64,000 bases of DNA, from positions 1 through 64,000 of the forward strand of contig JBEGIR010000044.1 of assembly GCA_040224245.1 (NCBI GenBank). Reading direction: 5' to 3'. This DNA comes from Puniceicoccaceae bacterium. Lineage in GTDB: Bacteria > Verrucomicrobiota > Verrucomicrobiia > Opitutales > JAFGAQ01. The notes beneath the pieces were generated by a model. It made no database searches and had not been told where the DNA came from. It saw only the letters and a program-made list of their open reading frames with translations. Position 1 is the first letter of the stretch. Every line of letters starts with the position of its first letter. The translations under genes were made by a program, and so were the position numbers. Shown piece after piece: positions 27,887-37,365 of this stretch.

Positions 27887-28954
27887 TCAGTGAATGCCCT
27901 CGTTCAGGGGTGCATCCGGGTTCGCAACCGACCCCATGGAGCGAACGGTGGGTCCATCCACCCATGCAGACGGAATGGTCGTGTTCGATGCAGTCTCCGG
28001 GATGCCATACTTGTTGGAATAAATCTGGGAAACCAGCAGCTCCATTGCGCGTTCCCCGATGAGGGAAGGCTGCAGGTCGAGTCCGGCAACCGGCACTGAA
28101 CTGAGTTTGACATTGAGACAGCAGAATCCATGGGTATGCGGAACCACAGCACCCACACCCTCCATCCAGCGCAAGACCCGCGTTCGATGACTGAGTACCA
28201 CATCGGGTCGGGTTTCCAGGAACCACTCCCGAAAGGATGTTTCTTCAAACTGACGCAAAATCAGGGGATGTATTGCCTCAAAATAAGGATAATATTTGTG
28301 GTAGATCTGATACGCAGCCTCCCAGCGGTGCAGCAGGCGCTTGTCATGGTCCAGGTGCATCACCAGTCCGGGTCGACGGTATCCGAGCTGTTTCAGCTTG
28401 TTGAGCACCAGAAACATGGAGCGAAAATGATTGGAGCACACCGAATCAATGGCCGGATGTTCGATAATGTAGTCCGTGTACACCCCCGAGAAGTGTTCCC
28501 AGTTCAACACTGAGAGTTCCGGTGACGCACCTGCCGGAAGGATGAGGATACCGCGAATACCGCGGGAAATCAAAATCGAATTCAAGCGATCCACCGAAAT
28601 GCCTTCACTGCCCAACGCAAAAAACTCCACCTTGAACCCCATCTTTCTCGCCGCCCGGTCAGCCCCTTCCATGACTTCGCGATGGTAGCGTTCAAAGACC
28701 TCGGGACGCTGCTTAAAGCTCTCCAGATCGACCACCGCAATCACGCCTCGAAAGGTGTCTGCACGCGAACGCCGCATCTGCGACATCAATGCGCCCGCCA
28801 GGGGGTTGTACTGGTAGCCGTGTTCCTTGGCCGCAGCCAGTACCTTGTCGCGGGTGGACGCCTTGACGCGTGGACTTCCTCTCAGGGCGTCCGAAACGGT
28901 TGTGTGCGAAAGCCCGAGGACCTTCGCAAGTTCCCTTACCGAATTGATTGCCAT
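27887..28954 (-). CDS. LacI-family transcriptional regulator
   Basis: 355 aa from ATG 28954; the frame upstream to 29077 is a non-homologous extension. The N-terminal helix-turn-helix is typical (NSVRELAKVLGLSHTTVSDAL), followed by the hinge NPLAGALMSQMR and a periplasmic-binding-protein-like effector domain (TFRGVIAVVDL ... RGIRGILILPAGAS ... YRRPGLVMHLD). It is divergent from the Gfo/Idh-rhaM-PL26-SSS-CE12 run with about 200 bp between starts, so it is the likely sugar-responsive repressor or activator of that locus. The inducer is probably rhamnose or an RG-I disaccharide, by context only. Confidence 0.9.
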   Translation of the reverse strand: MAINSVRELAKVLGLSHTTVSDALRGSPRVKASTRDKVLAAAKEHGYQYNPLAGALMSQMRRSRADTFRGVIAVVDLESFKQRPEVFERYHREVMEGADRAARKMGFKVEFFALGSEGISVDRLNSILISRGIRGILILPAGASPELSVLNWEHFSGVYTDYIIEHPAIDSVCSNHFRSMFLVLNKLKQLGYRRPGLVMHLDHDKRLLHRWEAAYQIYHKYYPYFEAIHPLILRQFEETSFREWFLETRPDVVLSHRTRVLRWMEGVGAVVPHTHGFCCLNVKLSSVPVAGLDLQPSLIGERAMELLVSQIYSNKYGIPETASNTTIPSAWVDGPTVRSMGSVANPDAPLNEGIH

Positions 28955-28977
28955 ACGAATTGTTGTTGGGTGGGGTC

Positions 28978-29003
28978 TGCCGAAAGGGATCGTTGTTTCG
29001 GCA
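28978..29003. promoter_or_regulatory. Inverted repeat in the lacI / Gfo divergent region
   Basis: TGCCGAAA (28978-28985) and TTTCGGCA (28996-29003) form a perfect 8-bp repeat with a 10-bp spacer, 24 bp before the LacI start. A second, 10-bp palindrome CTGAATTCAG is at 29084-29093. Neither has the central CG usual for LacI operators, so assignment to this regulator is tentative. Confidence 0.35.
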
Positions 29004-29156
29004 AAAACGGGGAGAAGCCACCGCACGATGCTTCTTACTGTCAGAAATGTGGCAACTCGATTAACCAATGCAATCATTTTTTTCTGAATTCAGCCCTTTC
29101 CGCCGCAGAAACACCCATTGCGCCCGACGAAAGGATTTTCCAACAACCCTTTGAAT

Positions 29157-30347
29157 ATGACAGCAGGTGAAAAACCCCGAATCAGCCTGGTCGGCGTGAC
29201 CGGTTATGCCAGTATTTATGTCGATCTTGTGCGCAAGGCCCAACAGGAAGGAAGGCTCGATGTCAGTGCATTGATGGTACGCGAGCAGCGTTCGGATCAC
29301 GAAACCGTGAAGGAGTTCCAACAAACGGGAACCAAAGTGTATCACAGCTTTGATGCAATGTGCGAAGGAGAGGCGGGGAAAATTGACCTCTGCCTCATTC
29401 CCACTGGCATTCAGCTTCACGCTTCCATGACCAACAAGGCGCTGCGCAGCGGAGCGCATGTGCTCGTTGAGAAACCGCTTACCGGCTCTGTCAAGGATGC
29501 GCTGAGCATCATTCACACCGAAAAGGAAACCCGGCGCTGGGTTGCGGTGGGATTTCAGGACATCTACTCCCGCGATATTGCCTGGTTCAAGCAACAACTG
29601 CTCGAGGGTGTGATCGGCAAAATCAAAGCGGTCAAGGTAATCGGTTTCTGGCCCCGCGCCATATCCTACTACCACCGGAACAACTGGGCGGGCAAATTGA
29701 TGGTGGATGGCTGGGCCGCCATGGACTCGCCGCTCAACAACGCGTTCGCCCATTTTGTGAACATCGCGCTGTTTGTTGCTGGTCCCCAACCCAATAAATC
29801 CTGCAATGTGATGGTCACTTCAGCCGACCTGTATCGAGCGCACGACATCGAAAGCTTCGACACTGGCATTGTTCAGGGCATGTCCGACTCAGGCATCGAA
29901 TTCTGGTTTGGGGTCAGTCATGCCTGCGCGGAGCGGCGCGAACCTGAAATCCACATCATCGGTGAGGAGGGAACCGCGCAGTGGAACCACGAGCAGGACA
30001 TGATCATACGTCCCAAAAACGGCAACGTGCTCACCCAACCCGTACCGGACTACGCCGCAACCCGCAGCGCCATGTTCGACGCGGTAATTGAAAAACTGCT
30101 CAAACCCGATACCTTCATCTGCGATACCCAGATGGCCATTTGCCAGACCCAGATCATCGACGCCATTCACAAGTTTGCGCCCATTCGCACCGTCGCCAAT
30201 GCCGGCATCGATTTTGTGCAGGGAGCCGACGAGGAATTTATCACCCCTGCCATCAAGGGAGTCGAACGCCTCTTTGAACGGGCGTTTGATGAAAACGTGT
30301 CGCTCAGCGAAATCGGAAGCATCCCCACCCTTCCCGCAAAACCATGA
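29157..30347 (+). CDS. Gfo/Idh/MocA-family oxidoreductase
   Basis: 396 aa from ATG 29157; an upstream TTG at 29118 is less likely. The NAD(P)-binding Rossmann start [17 protein letters not shown] carries the glycine turn. The family EKP signature is in [11 protein letters not shown], and the substrate half has [15 protein letters not shown] and [21 protein letters not shown], where the histidine is a likely catalytic residue. It oxidises or reduces a sugar or sugar acid in the cytoplasm. It is the first gene of the RG-I run and overlaps rhaM by 4 bp (ATGA). The context suggests a step in rhamnose or uronic-acid conversion. Confidence 0.88.
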   Translation: MTAGEKPRISLVGVTGYASIYVDLVRKAQQEGRLDVSALMVREQRSDHETVKEFQQTGTKVYHSFDAMCEGEAGKIDLCLIPTGIQLHASMTNKALRSGAHVLVEKPLTGSVKDALSIIHTEKETRRWVAVGFQDIYSRDIAWFKQQLLEGVIGKIKAVKVIGFWPRAISYYHRNNWAGKLMVDGWAAMDSPLNNAFAHFVNIALFVAGPQPNKSCNVMVTSADLYRAHDIESFDTGIVQGMSDSGIEFWFGVSHACAERREPEIHIIGEEGTAQWNHEQDMIIRPKNGNVLTQPVPDYAATRSAMFDAVIEKLLKPDTFICDTQMAICQTQIIDAIHKFAPIRTVANAGIDFVQGADEEFITPAIKGVERLFERAFDENVSLSEIGSIPTLPAKP

Positions 30348-30658
30348 TCCGCAAAGCATTTGTCATGTCGGTTCACAAAGGATGTGAAGCCGAATACGAA
30401 AAACGGCACAACCCGATTTGGAGTGAACTCGAAGCCGTTCTCAAATCACATGGGGTTCACAATTATTCCATTTTTCTCCATCCGGAAACCCGCCAACTGT
30501 TTGCCTACGTCGAGATCGAAAACGAAGCGCGATGGTCCGCCATTGCCAGCACCGAAGTGTGCCAGCGATGGTGGAAGCATATGGGAGACGTCATGCCTTC
30601 CAACACGGATCACAGTCCGGTCTCTGTCGATCTGAACGAGGTCTTTCACCTCGATTGA
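30344..30658 (+). CDS. rhaM: L-rhamnose mutarotase
   Basis: 104 aa, the full length of the family. It interconverts alpha and beta L-rhamnopyranose so that rhamnose released from glycans can enter isomerase-type catabolism. The residues matching the E. coli enzyme's active site are in place: His22 in [10 protein letters not shown] and Tyr41 in GVHNYSIF, with the paired tryptophans of [11 protein letters not shown] and the C-terminal L-x-E-V-F-H. The start overlaps the Gfo/Idh stop by 4 bp. No rhamnose isomerase, kinase or aldolase is in the window, so the rest of the pathway lies elsewhere or differs. Confidence 0.93.
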   Translation: MIRKAFVMSVHKGCEAEYEKRHNPIWSELEAVLKSHGVHNYSIFLHPETRQLFAYVEIENEARWSAIASTEVCQRWWKHMGDVMPSNTDHSPVSVDLNEVFHLD

Positions 30659-30727
30659 TATCCGGACGGAACGAGCAGATGCTCGCTACCGTCTGCCCTG
30701 AGACTCAACCCGAAACTACCCTGAAAC

Positions 30728-33430
30728 ATGAAACCGATTTCTCGCCGAGATTTCGTCAAGCACAGTGCATTGGCGACCGCAGCGCTTCAGCTGCCCCGCG
30801 TGATGGCGAACACCGCGTCACCATCGACCACACCATCACCTGAGGTCTACGCATCCCAGCAACCCTACACCCTGCGGTGGCTGGAAGGGTCCGTGCCCCA
30901 GGTGCAATCAGGAACCACATGGGGGGTGCCCTGGCCCAAAGGCAAACACCCCAAAGACACCACGTTTTCCCTGCATGCCTCTGACGGCACCGCCGTGCCC
31001 GTACAAAGTTGGCCCACTGCCTATTGGCCCGATGGTTCCCTCAAATGGACAGGTCATGCCATCCCGGCAGGAGTCGGACAGCACCCACACATGCAGCTGC
31101 AGCCTGGAGTTCCCACAAAGCCGGCCTCATCCGTCAGGGTGAAAACACATCCAGACTCCTTTCAGATCGATACCGGAGCTATGCAATGCGTGGTGCCCCG
31201 TTCGGGTCAAACCGTGATCGAGTCCATGACCAGCAATGGCACCCTTGTCGCAAGCAATGGACGCCTGCTTGGAAGTCGCCGGGACCAACCCGATGCCAGC
31301 GCCGTCGATGAGGCGTTTGAGGGCGTGACAGAATCCGCCGAGCTTGAACAGGACGGACCCATTCGTGCCGTGATCAAGCTCTCCGGTCATCACCAGACAT
31401 CAAGTGGCAGAAAATGGCTTCCGTTCACCCTTCGGCTTCATTTCTACGCAGGCGGCACCTGCGCGCAAATGACACACAGCTTTGTGTTCGACGGGGATGA
31501 GTATCAGGATTTCATCACAAGCCTGGGGGTCAGCTTTGACGTGCCCATGCGAGATGCCTTGCACGACCGACACATCCGCTTCGTGGGTGAAAAGGGCGGC
31601 GTTTGGGGTGAAGCCGTTCGCGGGATCACCGGACTTCGCCGCGACCCTGGGGAAGAAGTGCGCAAGGCACAGGTGGCGGGGTTGCCGACCCCACCACTCG
31701 AACAGTGGAGTCCACGTGTGACGGATCGCCTGCACTGGGTACCGACCTGGTCAGACCACAGCCTGAGCCAGCTCTCTGCAAATGGATTCTCTCTTCGCAA
31801 ACGCACAAAAGAAGGCTGCGCCTGGGTTCCGGTAGATCAGGGACACCGCGCTGAGGGAGGCGGATACGTCGGTGGCATTTCCGGCGGGCTTGCATTTGCC
31901 ATGCGGGATTTCTGGCGCCTGCATCCCACACAACTCGATATCCGGGACGCTGCCAGCGATACCGCCCGGGTTACCCTGTGGATGTGGTCCCCCGAGGCAC
32001 AGCCCATGGACATCCGCTTCTATCACGACGGCCTCGGTCAGGACACCCATGCAAAACAGCTGGATGCACTGGACATCACCTATGAGGACTATGAGCCTGG
32101 CTTTGGAACCCCGCACGGTGTTGCACGCTCCACTGATCTCACGTTCTGGGCACTTCCTGCCACTCCTACCAGAGAAGATCTCGCCGCCATGGTGCAAAAT
32201 GCAGATCGACCCGCATTGCTCGTGCCCCGTCCGCAGGATTATCTGAATGCCGGAGTCTTTGGTTCACTCTGGAGCCTGCCCGACCGCTCCACTCCTGCCA
32301 AAAAACAAATCGAAGACAGATTGGACTGGTCGGTCCAATATTACATCAACCAGGTTGAACAGCGCCATTGGTATGGATTCTGGGACTACGGTGATGTCAT
32401 GCACACCTACGACCGCGACCGCCATGTGTGGCGCTATGATGTGGGTGGTTATGCCTGGGACAACTCGGAACTCTCACCTGATCTCTGGCTGTGGTATTCC
32501 TTCCTTCGCACGGGGGATGCATCGACATTTCGTCTGGCCGAAGCCATGACGCGCCACAATCGGGATGTCGACATTTATCACCTCGGACGATTTGCGGGCT
32601 TTGGCACACGTCACAACGTGCAGCATTGGGGATGCTCTGCCAAGCAGCTTCGCATCAGCACTGCTGCATACCGGCGCTTCCACTATTTCCTCACCGTCGA
32701 CGAGCGCACTGGCGATGTGCTCAATGAAGTGATTGAAGCGGACCGCCAACTGGCCACGCTGAACCCTGTGCGAAAGCTTCCGGGTCAGCCGGAAGTGCCA
32801 GCCGAGGTCCGCATGGGTCAGGGCACCGACTTTGGATCGGTTGCCATGAACTGGCTCACCGCCTGGGAACGCACCCACGACGACACCTACCGCCAGTGGC
32901 TCGTCAATGCCATGAAGGTGATCGGTTCCCACGAACTCGGCTTTTTTGTTCCCGACTACGGCTTTAACATCGAAACCAAGGAATTCATCCTTGCGAACGA
33001 TCCAAAACCCAGGGTTTCACACCTCTCCAGTGTCTTCGGCATGGTCGAGGCAAACAAGGAGTTGATGGACCTGCTCGATGTGCCCGAATTCAACCGGGCC
33101 TGGCTGGAGTATTGCACGCTTTACAACGCTGGTGCCGAAGCACATCGCGAACGCTTCGGTGCTCCGCTTCGCGGAATCAGTCTGGTCAACGCCCACAGCC
33201 GCCTGACCGCCTATGCCGCGAAGCTGAAGAACGACCCAGCTCTTGCAGAGCGGGCACTCAGCGAATTCAGCAATGAATGGGGTGGCCCGCGTCAAATCGA
33301 GTCAACGCACATTGATGGTGCCCAGGTGTTGAATCCCGTCGACGAAACTGCGTGGGTTTCCACCAACGATTCCGCGCAGTGGGGTTTGGCGGCAATCCAG
33401 AACCTCGCGTTGATTCCCGAAGTCTTTTAA
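30728..33430 (+). CDS. PL26-like exo-rhamnogalacturonan lyase, Tat-exported
   Basis: 900 aa. The N-terminus MKPISRRDFVKHSALATAAL is a twin-arginine signal, so the folded protein is exported. The following RIFT-barrel region (LRWLEGSVPQVQSGTTWGVPWP; AYWPDGSLKWTGHAI) and the large middle/C-terminal domains (GGISGGLAFAMRDFWRLHPTQ; NRDVDIYHLGRFAG) match the YetA/PcRGLX group, whose founding fungal enzyme is an exo-acting rhamnogalacturonan lyase of PL26. It would split RG-I chain ends by beta-elimination, giving unsaturated GalA-Rha. No GH105 unsaturated hydrolase is nearby to finish the product. Specific activity is inferred. Confidence 0.8.
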   Translation: MKPISRRDFVKHSALATAALQLPRVMANTASPSTTPSPEVYASQQPYTLRWLEGSVPQVQSGTTWGVPWPKGKHPKDTTFSLHASDGTAVPVQSWPTAYWPDGSLKWTGHAIPAGVGQHPHMQLQPGVPTKPASSVRVKTHPDSFQIDTGAMQCVVPRSGQTVIESMTSNGTLVASNGRLLGSRRDQPDASAVDEAFEGVTESAELEQDGPIRAVIKLSGHHQTSSGRKWLPFTLRLHFYAGGTCAQMTHSFVFDGDEYQDFITSLGVSFDVPMRDALHDRHIRFVGEKGGVWGEAVRGITGLRRDPGEEVRKAQVAGLPTPPLEQWSPRVTDRLHWVPTWSDHSLSQLSANGFSLRKRTKEGCAWVPVDQGHRAEGGGYVGGISGGLAFAMRDFWRLHPTQLDIRDAASDTARVTLWMWSPEAQPMDIRFYHDGLGQDTHAKQLDALDITYEDYEPGFGTPHGVARSTDLTFWALPATPTREDLAAMVQNADRPALLVPRPQDYLNAGVFGSLWSLPDRSTPAKKQIEDRLDWSVQYYINQVEQRHWYGFWDYGDVMHTYDRDRHVWRYDVGGYAWDNSELSPDLWLWYSFLRTGDASTFRLAEAMTRHNRDVDIYHLGRFAGFGTRHNVQHWGCSAKQLRISTAAYRRFHYFLTVDERTGDVLNEVIEADRQLATLNPVRKLPGQPEVPAEVRMGQGTDFGSVAMNWLTAWERTHDDTYRQWLVNAMKVIGSHELGFFVPDYGFNIETKEFILANDPKPRVSHLSSVFGMVEANKELMDLLDVPEFNRAWLEYCTLYNAGAEAHRERFGAPLRGISLVNAHSRLTAYAAKLKNDPALAERALSEFSNEWGGPRQIESTHIDGAQVLNPVDETAWVSTNDSAQWGLAAIQNLALIPEVF

Positions 33431-33487
33431 CCTGCGGCGGTTCCAATTGATCCCGATCCATCCACTTCCATTTTATCCCGAATTCCT

Positions 33488-35908
33488 ATGAAAACTCACG
33501 GAGTCAGATTTTCCATCTTCGTTCTGTTGTTGCAGATCACCAGCCATGCGTTGTTCGCCTCGGACAAGCCTTCCATCGACACGATCCTGGACTACCAGGA
33601 TTTGCCTGACCTTCCTGTTGCTCTGGAAGGAGCATCCCTCGGTTTGATCGGAGGTTCGCTGATCACTGTGGGTGGGCAACACGACAGCGGTCCCAACACG
33701 AACGTGTATGTGCTCACGCCTGATTCCACCGAATGGAAAGTCGCCGGAGAGTGGAGCAAACCTCAGGTCAATGCGGGATACTCCAGTGACGGCAGCCAGT
33801 TGATTCTGGGCGGCGGCTTGATCGAGGGGGAAGCCTGCGACGCTGTCACCCGATTCAGCCTCACAGGCACTGAAATCCAGATCAACTCGCTGGCATCCCT
33901 TCCCGAACCCATGCCTGCACCCGCAATTCTGATTGAAAAGGGCACCCTCTATCTCGCCAGTGCGTCCAATCAGGGAAATCGCTTTGAACAGCTGTCGTTG
34001 GGAGTCCCGGAAGCAAGCTGGCAGAACCTTCCGGATTTCCCCGGTCAAGCTCGTGAAGGTGCGACACTGCTGCGGTCCTTTGACAATCGGCTTTACCTGA
34101 TCGGTGGCACCCACTCAGGTCAACCCGTGCTCGGCACGCTCGAATACTCCATCAAGGATGGATGGGTGGAAAAGGCACCCATTCTCGACTGGGTAGGCCA
34201 GCCCTCCGCAGTTGCTTTTGGGGAGTCCCACCTCTTGGTATTCGGCGCGACCGATCACGACGCCATCCTTGCCTACCACACCATCACCAATCGCTGGATT
34301 GAAGTCACGCAGTGGGAAAACGCACCCAAGGGTGAACCCATCGTCACCACAAGTGGAGATCAGGTATGGGTCATTGCGGGAGCCGATGCCCGAAAGATTC
34401 TCGTTTCTCCGCTCAAGACCAAATACGGGTGGATCGATCACTCCGTGGTCATTCTCTATCTCGTCGCGATGGTGGGGATCGGAGTTTATTTCACAAACAA
34501 GGAAAAAGACACGGCTGACTATTTTCAGGGAGGCAAAAAAATCCCCTGGTGGGCAACTGGCATGAGTCTCTTTGCCACGATGGCCAGCGCGATCAGTCTC
34601 ATGACCATGCCCGGAAAATCCTATGCAGGGAACTGGGAGTGGTTCATGGTTTCCATCTTTTCTGCCATCACCTTGCCCATTTCGCTGTTCATCCTGGCAC
34701 CGATCATCCGCAAGCTCAACATCCGCACTTCAAACGAATACCTGGAGTATCGCTTCGGCATCGTCGCTCGCATGCTTGGAAGCATGATTTTTGTGCTCTT
34801 CCAAATGCTGGGCCGCATGGCACCCGTCATGCTGCTGCCCTCCATTGCGCTAAATGCGATCACGGGCATTTCCATCGAAATCTGCATCCTTGTCATGGCT
34901 GCTGTCACGATCTCCTACACCTTCATGGGGGGACTTTCAGCGGTGATCTGGACCGATACGATCCAGGGATTTATCATGGTAGGCACCATCGCTGCCTGCC
35001 TGATCATGGCAATCATCCAACTCAATACCCCCATTGACGAAGCTCTCGGACTGGCACGTGAGGCGGGCAAACTTCGCATGCTCGACTGGAACTGGGACCT
35101 CACCTACCCCACAATCTGGCTCTTTTTCATTGGCACACTCTTCACCACACTCAACAACATTGGTGACCAGAATTTCGTTCAGCGCGTGCAGTGCACTTCC
35201 TCCCTTCGCGAGACCCAGAAGGCAGTGGGTCTGCAGATGTCCGTTGCGGTTCCCATCAATTTCCTGTTATTCGCCGTCGGAACCGCCCTGTTCCTTTACT
35301 ACCAGAAGCATCCGGAACAGCTGAATCCCTCCATGAAATCTGACGGTGTTTACCCCTTCTTCGCCGCCCAACACCTTCCAATCGGAGTTTCGGGACTGGT
35401 CGTTGCCGCATTGCTTGCCGCCACCATGTCCACGATCTCGAGTGCCATTTGCTCAGTTGCCAACCTCGGAGTGGACGATTTCTATCGCCGCTTCTCCAAG
35501 ACCGCCACCGAGACTTCATCGGTATTGGTCGGACGCCTTCTCACTCTGGTCATTGGATTGTTTGGAACCGGTGCGGCCCTCTTTCTGGCCAACGCAGATA
35601 TGCCATCGGTGTGGGATCTTGCACTCTTCCTGACCAATCTGGTTTCCAATGGTCTGGTCGGTATGTTTGCCCTGGGTTTAATCACGCGAAGGGCAAATCA
35701 GCTCGGAACCATCATCGGCGTGATCACGGGAATGACCGTAGTGTTCCTGATTCAGAAGAACACCGCCGTCAACTTCTGGCTCTTCATGCCCATCGGCTCC
35801 ACGGTCACCTTCATCGTCGGTTATCTGGTCAGTCTCGCCATCCCCGCAAAAGCTCGCAACATTCAGGGACTCACGATCTATACCATCAACCAACCTCGCC
35901 AACCCTGA
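33488..35908 (+). CDS. Kelch-domain / sodium:solute symporter fusion
   Basis: 806 aa. A signal-like helix (FSIFVLLLQITSHALFA) leads a kelch beta-propeller (about 35-310) with repeated blades: GGSLITVGGQHDSGPNTNVYVL, SQLILGGGL, NRLYLIGGTHSGQPVL, HLLVFGATDHD. A complete SSS-family transporter follows (about 318-800, roughly 13 helices), starting DHSVVILYLVAMVGIGVYF with ADYFQGGKKIPWWATGMSLFA and ATMSTISSAICSVANLGVDD. The propeller should sit in the periplasm. By analogy with NanM-type kelch mutarotases, it may bind or mutarotate sugar before uptake. It lies between the RG lyase and the CE12 esterase, 10 bp before the latter, so it is the likely importer of rhamnose or an RG-I oligosaccharide. 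Confidence 0.88.
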   Translation: MKTHGVRFSIFVLLLQITSHALFASDKPSIDTILDYQDLPDLPVALEGASLGLIGGSLITVGGQHDSGPNTNVYVLTPDSTEWKVAGEWSKPQVNAGYSSDGSQLILGGGLIEGEACDAVTRFSLTGTEIQINSLASLPEPMPAPAILIEKGTLYLASASNQGNRFEQLSLGVPEASWQNLPDFPGQAREGATLLRSFDNRLYLIGGTHSGQPVLGTLEYSIKDGWVEKAPILDWVGQPSAVAFGESHLLVFGATDHDAILAYHTITNRWIEVTQWENAPKGEPIVTTSGDQVWVIAGADARKILVSPLKTKYGWIDHSVVILYLVAMVGIGVYFTNKEKDTADYFQGGKKIPWWATGMSLFATMASAISLMTMPGKSYAGNWEWFMVSIFSAITLPISLFILAPIIRKLNIRTSNEYLEYRFGIVARMLGSMIFVLFQMLGRMAPVMLLPSIALNAITGISIEICILVMAAVTISYTFMGGLSAVIWTDTIQGFIMVGTIAACLIMAIIQLNTPIDEALGLAREAGKLRMLDWNWDLTYPTIWLFFIGTLFTTLNNIGDQNFVQRVQCTSSLRETQKAVGLQMSVAVPINFLLFAVGTALFLYYQKHPEQLNPSMKSDGVYPFFAAQHLPIGVSGLVVAALLAATMSTISSAICSVANLGVDDFYRRFSKTATETSSVLVGRLLTLVIGLFGTGAALFLANADMPSVWDLALFLTNLVSNGLVGMFALGLITRRANQLGTIIGVITGMTVVFLIQKNTAVNFWLFMPIGSTVTFIVGYLVSLAIPAKARNIQGLTIYTINQPRQP

Positions 35909-35918
35909 TTGTCCAGCC

Positions 35919-37235
35919 ATGCAATGCTTTCTGGTTTTCGCGACAACTCTGGCGACGCTCTCCGGAGCTACCGCCGCAGAATCCTGGAACTTTTCATTCG
36001 GAACAGAACCCATGGCACAAGCGACGCATGTGTCACCGGCAACGGAATTCGACCCGCAGCTCGGCCATGGATTCCTTCACTTTCCGGCGGAAGCTGCGCG
36101 CCAACTCTCCGCAACTGGCGATGCGATTCGGCCAGGACTGAAAAGCCGTGAGCCTTACGTCTTCGCGATTCAAACCGGAGAAGGGCGCTTTCGGGTAAGC
36201 GCCCGATTCGAAGGTCCCAGCGAGCAAGCGGGAATCACCATCAAAGCAGAATCGCGCCGGCTGATGGTTCACGAACCCGACCTGCATCTTGACAGTGAAC
36301 AAACCCGGGAACTTCGTTTTGTCACCGATGTTCGCACACCCACGCTCGATCAGGGAGGAAAAGTGCAGCTCAATTCCAGAGAAGAAGGCGTCTGGCATTG
36401 GGATGACTTACTGCAGATCGAGATTCACAGCGATACCGTGCTGCACTCACTTACCGTTGAGCGCGTCGATGACCTGCCTGTGCTCTTTCTGATGGGAGAT
36501 TCAACCGTGACCGACCAAACCACCGAACCCTGGACCGGGTGGGGCCAGATGCTACCGGTATTTTTCAAACCGACACTGGTGATCGCAAATCATGCCGAAT
36601 CGGGCGAAACCCTGCGACAGTTCCGCGCGCAACGGCGGCTTGAAAAAATCATGGACACGCTCAAGCCCGGGGATTTTGTCATGCTGCAATTCGGCCACAA
36701 TGACATGAAAGAAAGCGGCGAGGGCATCGGTCCCATGCAGTCCTATGCCGATGATTTGCGATACTTTGTCAAACACCTGAGAGGACGTGGAGCGCAGCCC
36801 CTGCTCGTGACTTCCATGAAACGTCGTCGATTTGACGAACAAGGCAGGCAGTATGCCACCCTCGGAGACTACCCGCTCGCCGTGCGAAAGGTGGCCGCAG
36901 AGTTGGCAATACCGTTGATTGACCTCAATCTCATGAGCGGTGTGCTCTTTGCCGCGCTGGGTCCGGAGGGTTCCAAACAAGCGTTTGTGCACTACCCTGC
37001 GGGTTCATTTCCTGGTCAGGATGAAGCCCTGCGGGATGACAGTCACTTCAGTCCCTACGGTGGATATGCGTTGGCGAACTGTGTTGTTGAAGCGATCAAA
37101 ATCGCCTGTCCGGAACTGGCTCAACACCTTCGTAAAGACCTGAAACTCTACGACCCGGCTTCACCCACAAAACCGGACTCCCTGCACATCCCCGCCAGTC
37201 CACGTGCGTCCGTCCAGGCTCCGGAGGGCAGCTGA
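35919..37235 (+). CDS. CE12-type rhamnogalacturonan acetylesterase (SGNH hydrolase)
   Basis: 438 aa with signal peptide (QCFLVFATTLATLSGATAA). An N-terminal galactose-binding-like beta domain (about 20-190) precedes the SGNH hydrolase. Block I is FLMGDSTVTDQ with the catalytic Ser, block II has ANHAESGETL with the Gly, block III FGHNDMKESG with the Asn, and block V DDSHFSPYGGYALA with the Asp/His. Rhamnogalacturonan acetylesterases remove acetyl groups from GalA of RG-I so that lyases can act, which fits the PL26-like neighbour. It starts 10 bp after the symporter stop, so it is the last gene of the RG-I operon. Confidence 0.88.
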   Translation: MQCFLVFATTLATLSGATAAESWNFSFGTEPMAQATHVSPATEFDPQLGHGFLHFPAEAARQLSATGDAIRPGLKSREPYVFAIQTGEGRFRVSARFEGPSEQAGITIKAESRRLMVHEPDLHLDSEQTRELRFVTDVRTPTLDQGGKVQLNSREEGVWHWDDLLQIEIHSDTVLHSLTVERVDDLPVLFLMGDSTVTDQTTEPWTGWGQMLPVFFKPTLVIANHAESGETLRQFRAQRRLEKIMDTLKPGDFVMLQFGHNDMKESGEGIGPMQSYADDLRYFVKHLRGRGAQPLLVTSMKRRRFDEQGRQYATLGDYPLAVRKVAAELAIPLIDLNLMSGVLFAALGPEGSKQAFVHYPAGSFPGQDEALRDDSHFSPYGGYALANCVVEAIKIACPELAQHLRKDLKLYDPASPTKPDSLHIPASPRASVQAPEGS

Positions 37236-37365
37236 ACTTTCAGAATCTTGCTACGTTCTGCAGCCCCAGCATGGAACGTCCGCCTGCAACCCGCCATGCA
37301 CGCTTCGCCAGCTCGATTTGCGATTTGACCTCTGCGCCTGCAGACCCCAAATACATAGGTTTGCA

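Noticed and set aside
32539-33427. Antisense frames in the lyase gene (for example 32474-32932 minus)
   Set aside because: High GC and codon bias make long open antisense frames; the sense protein carries clear domains throughout.
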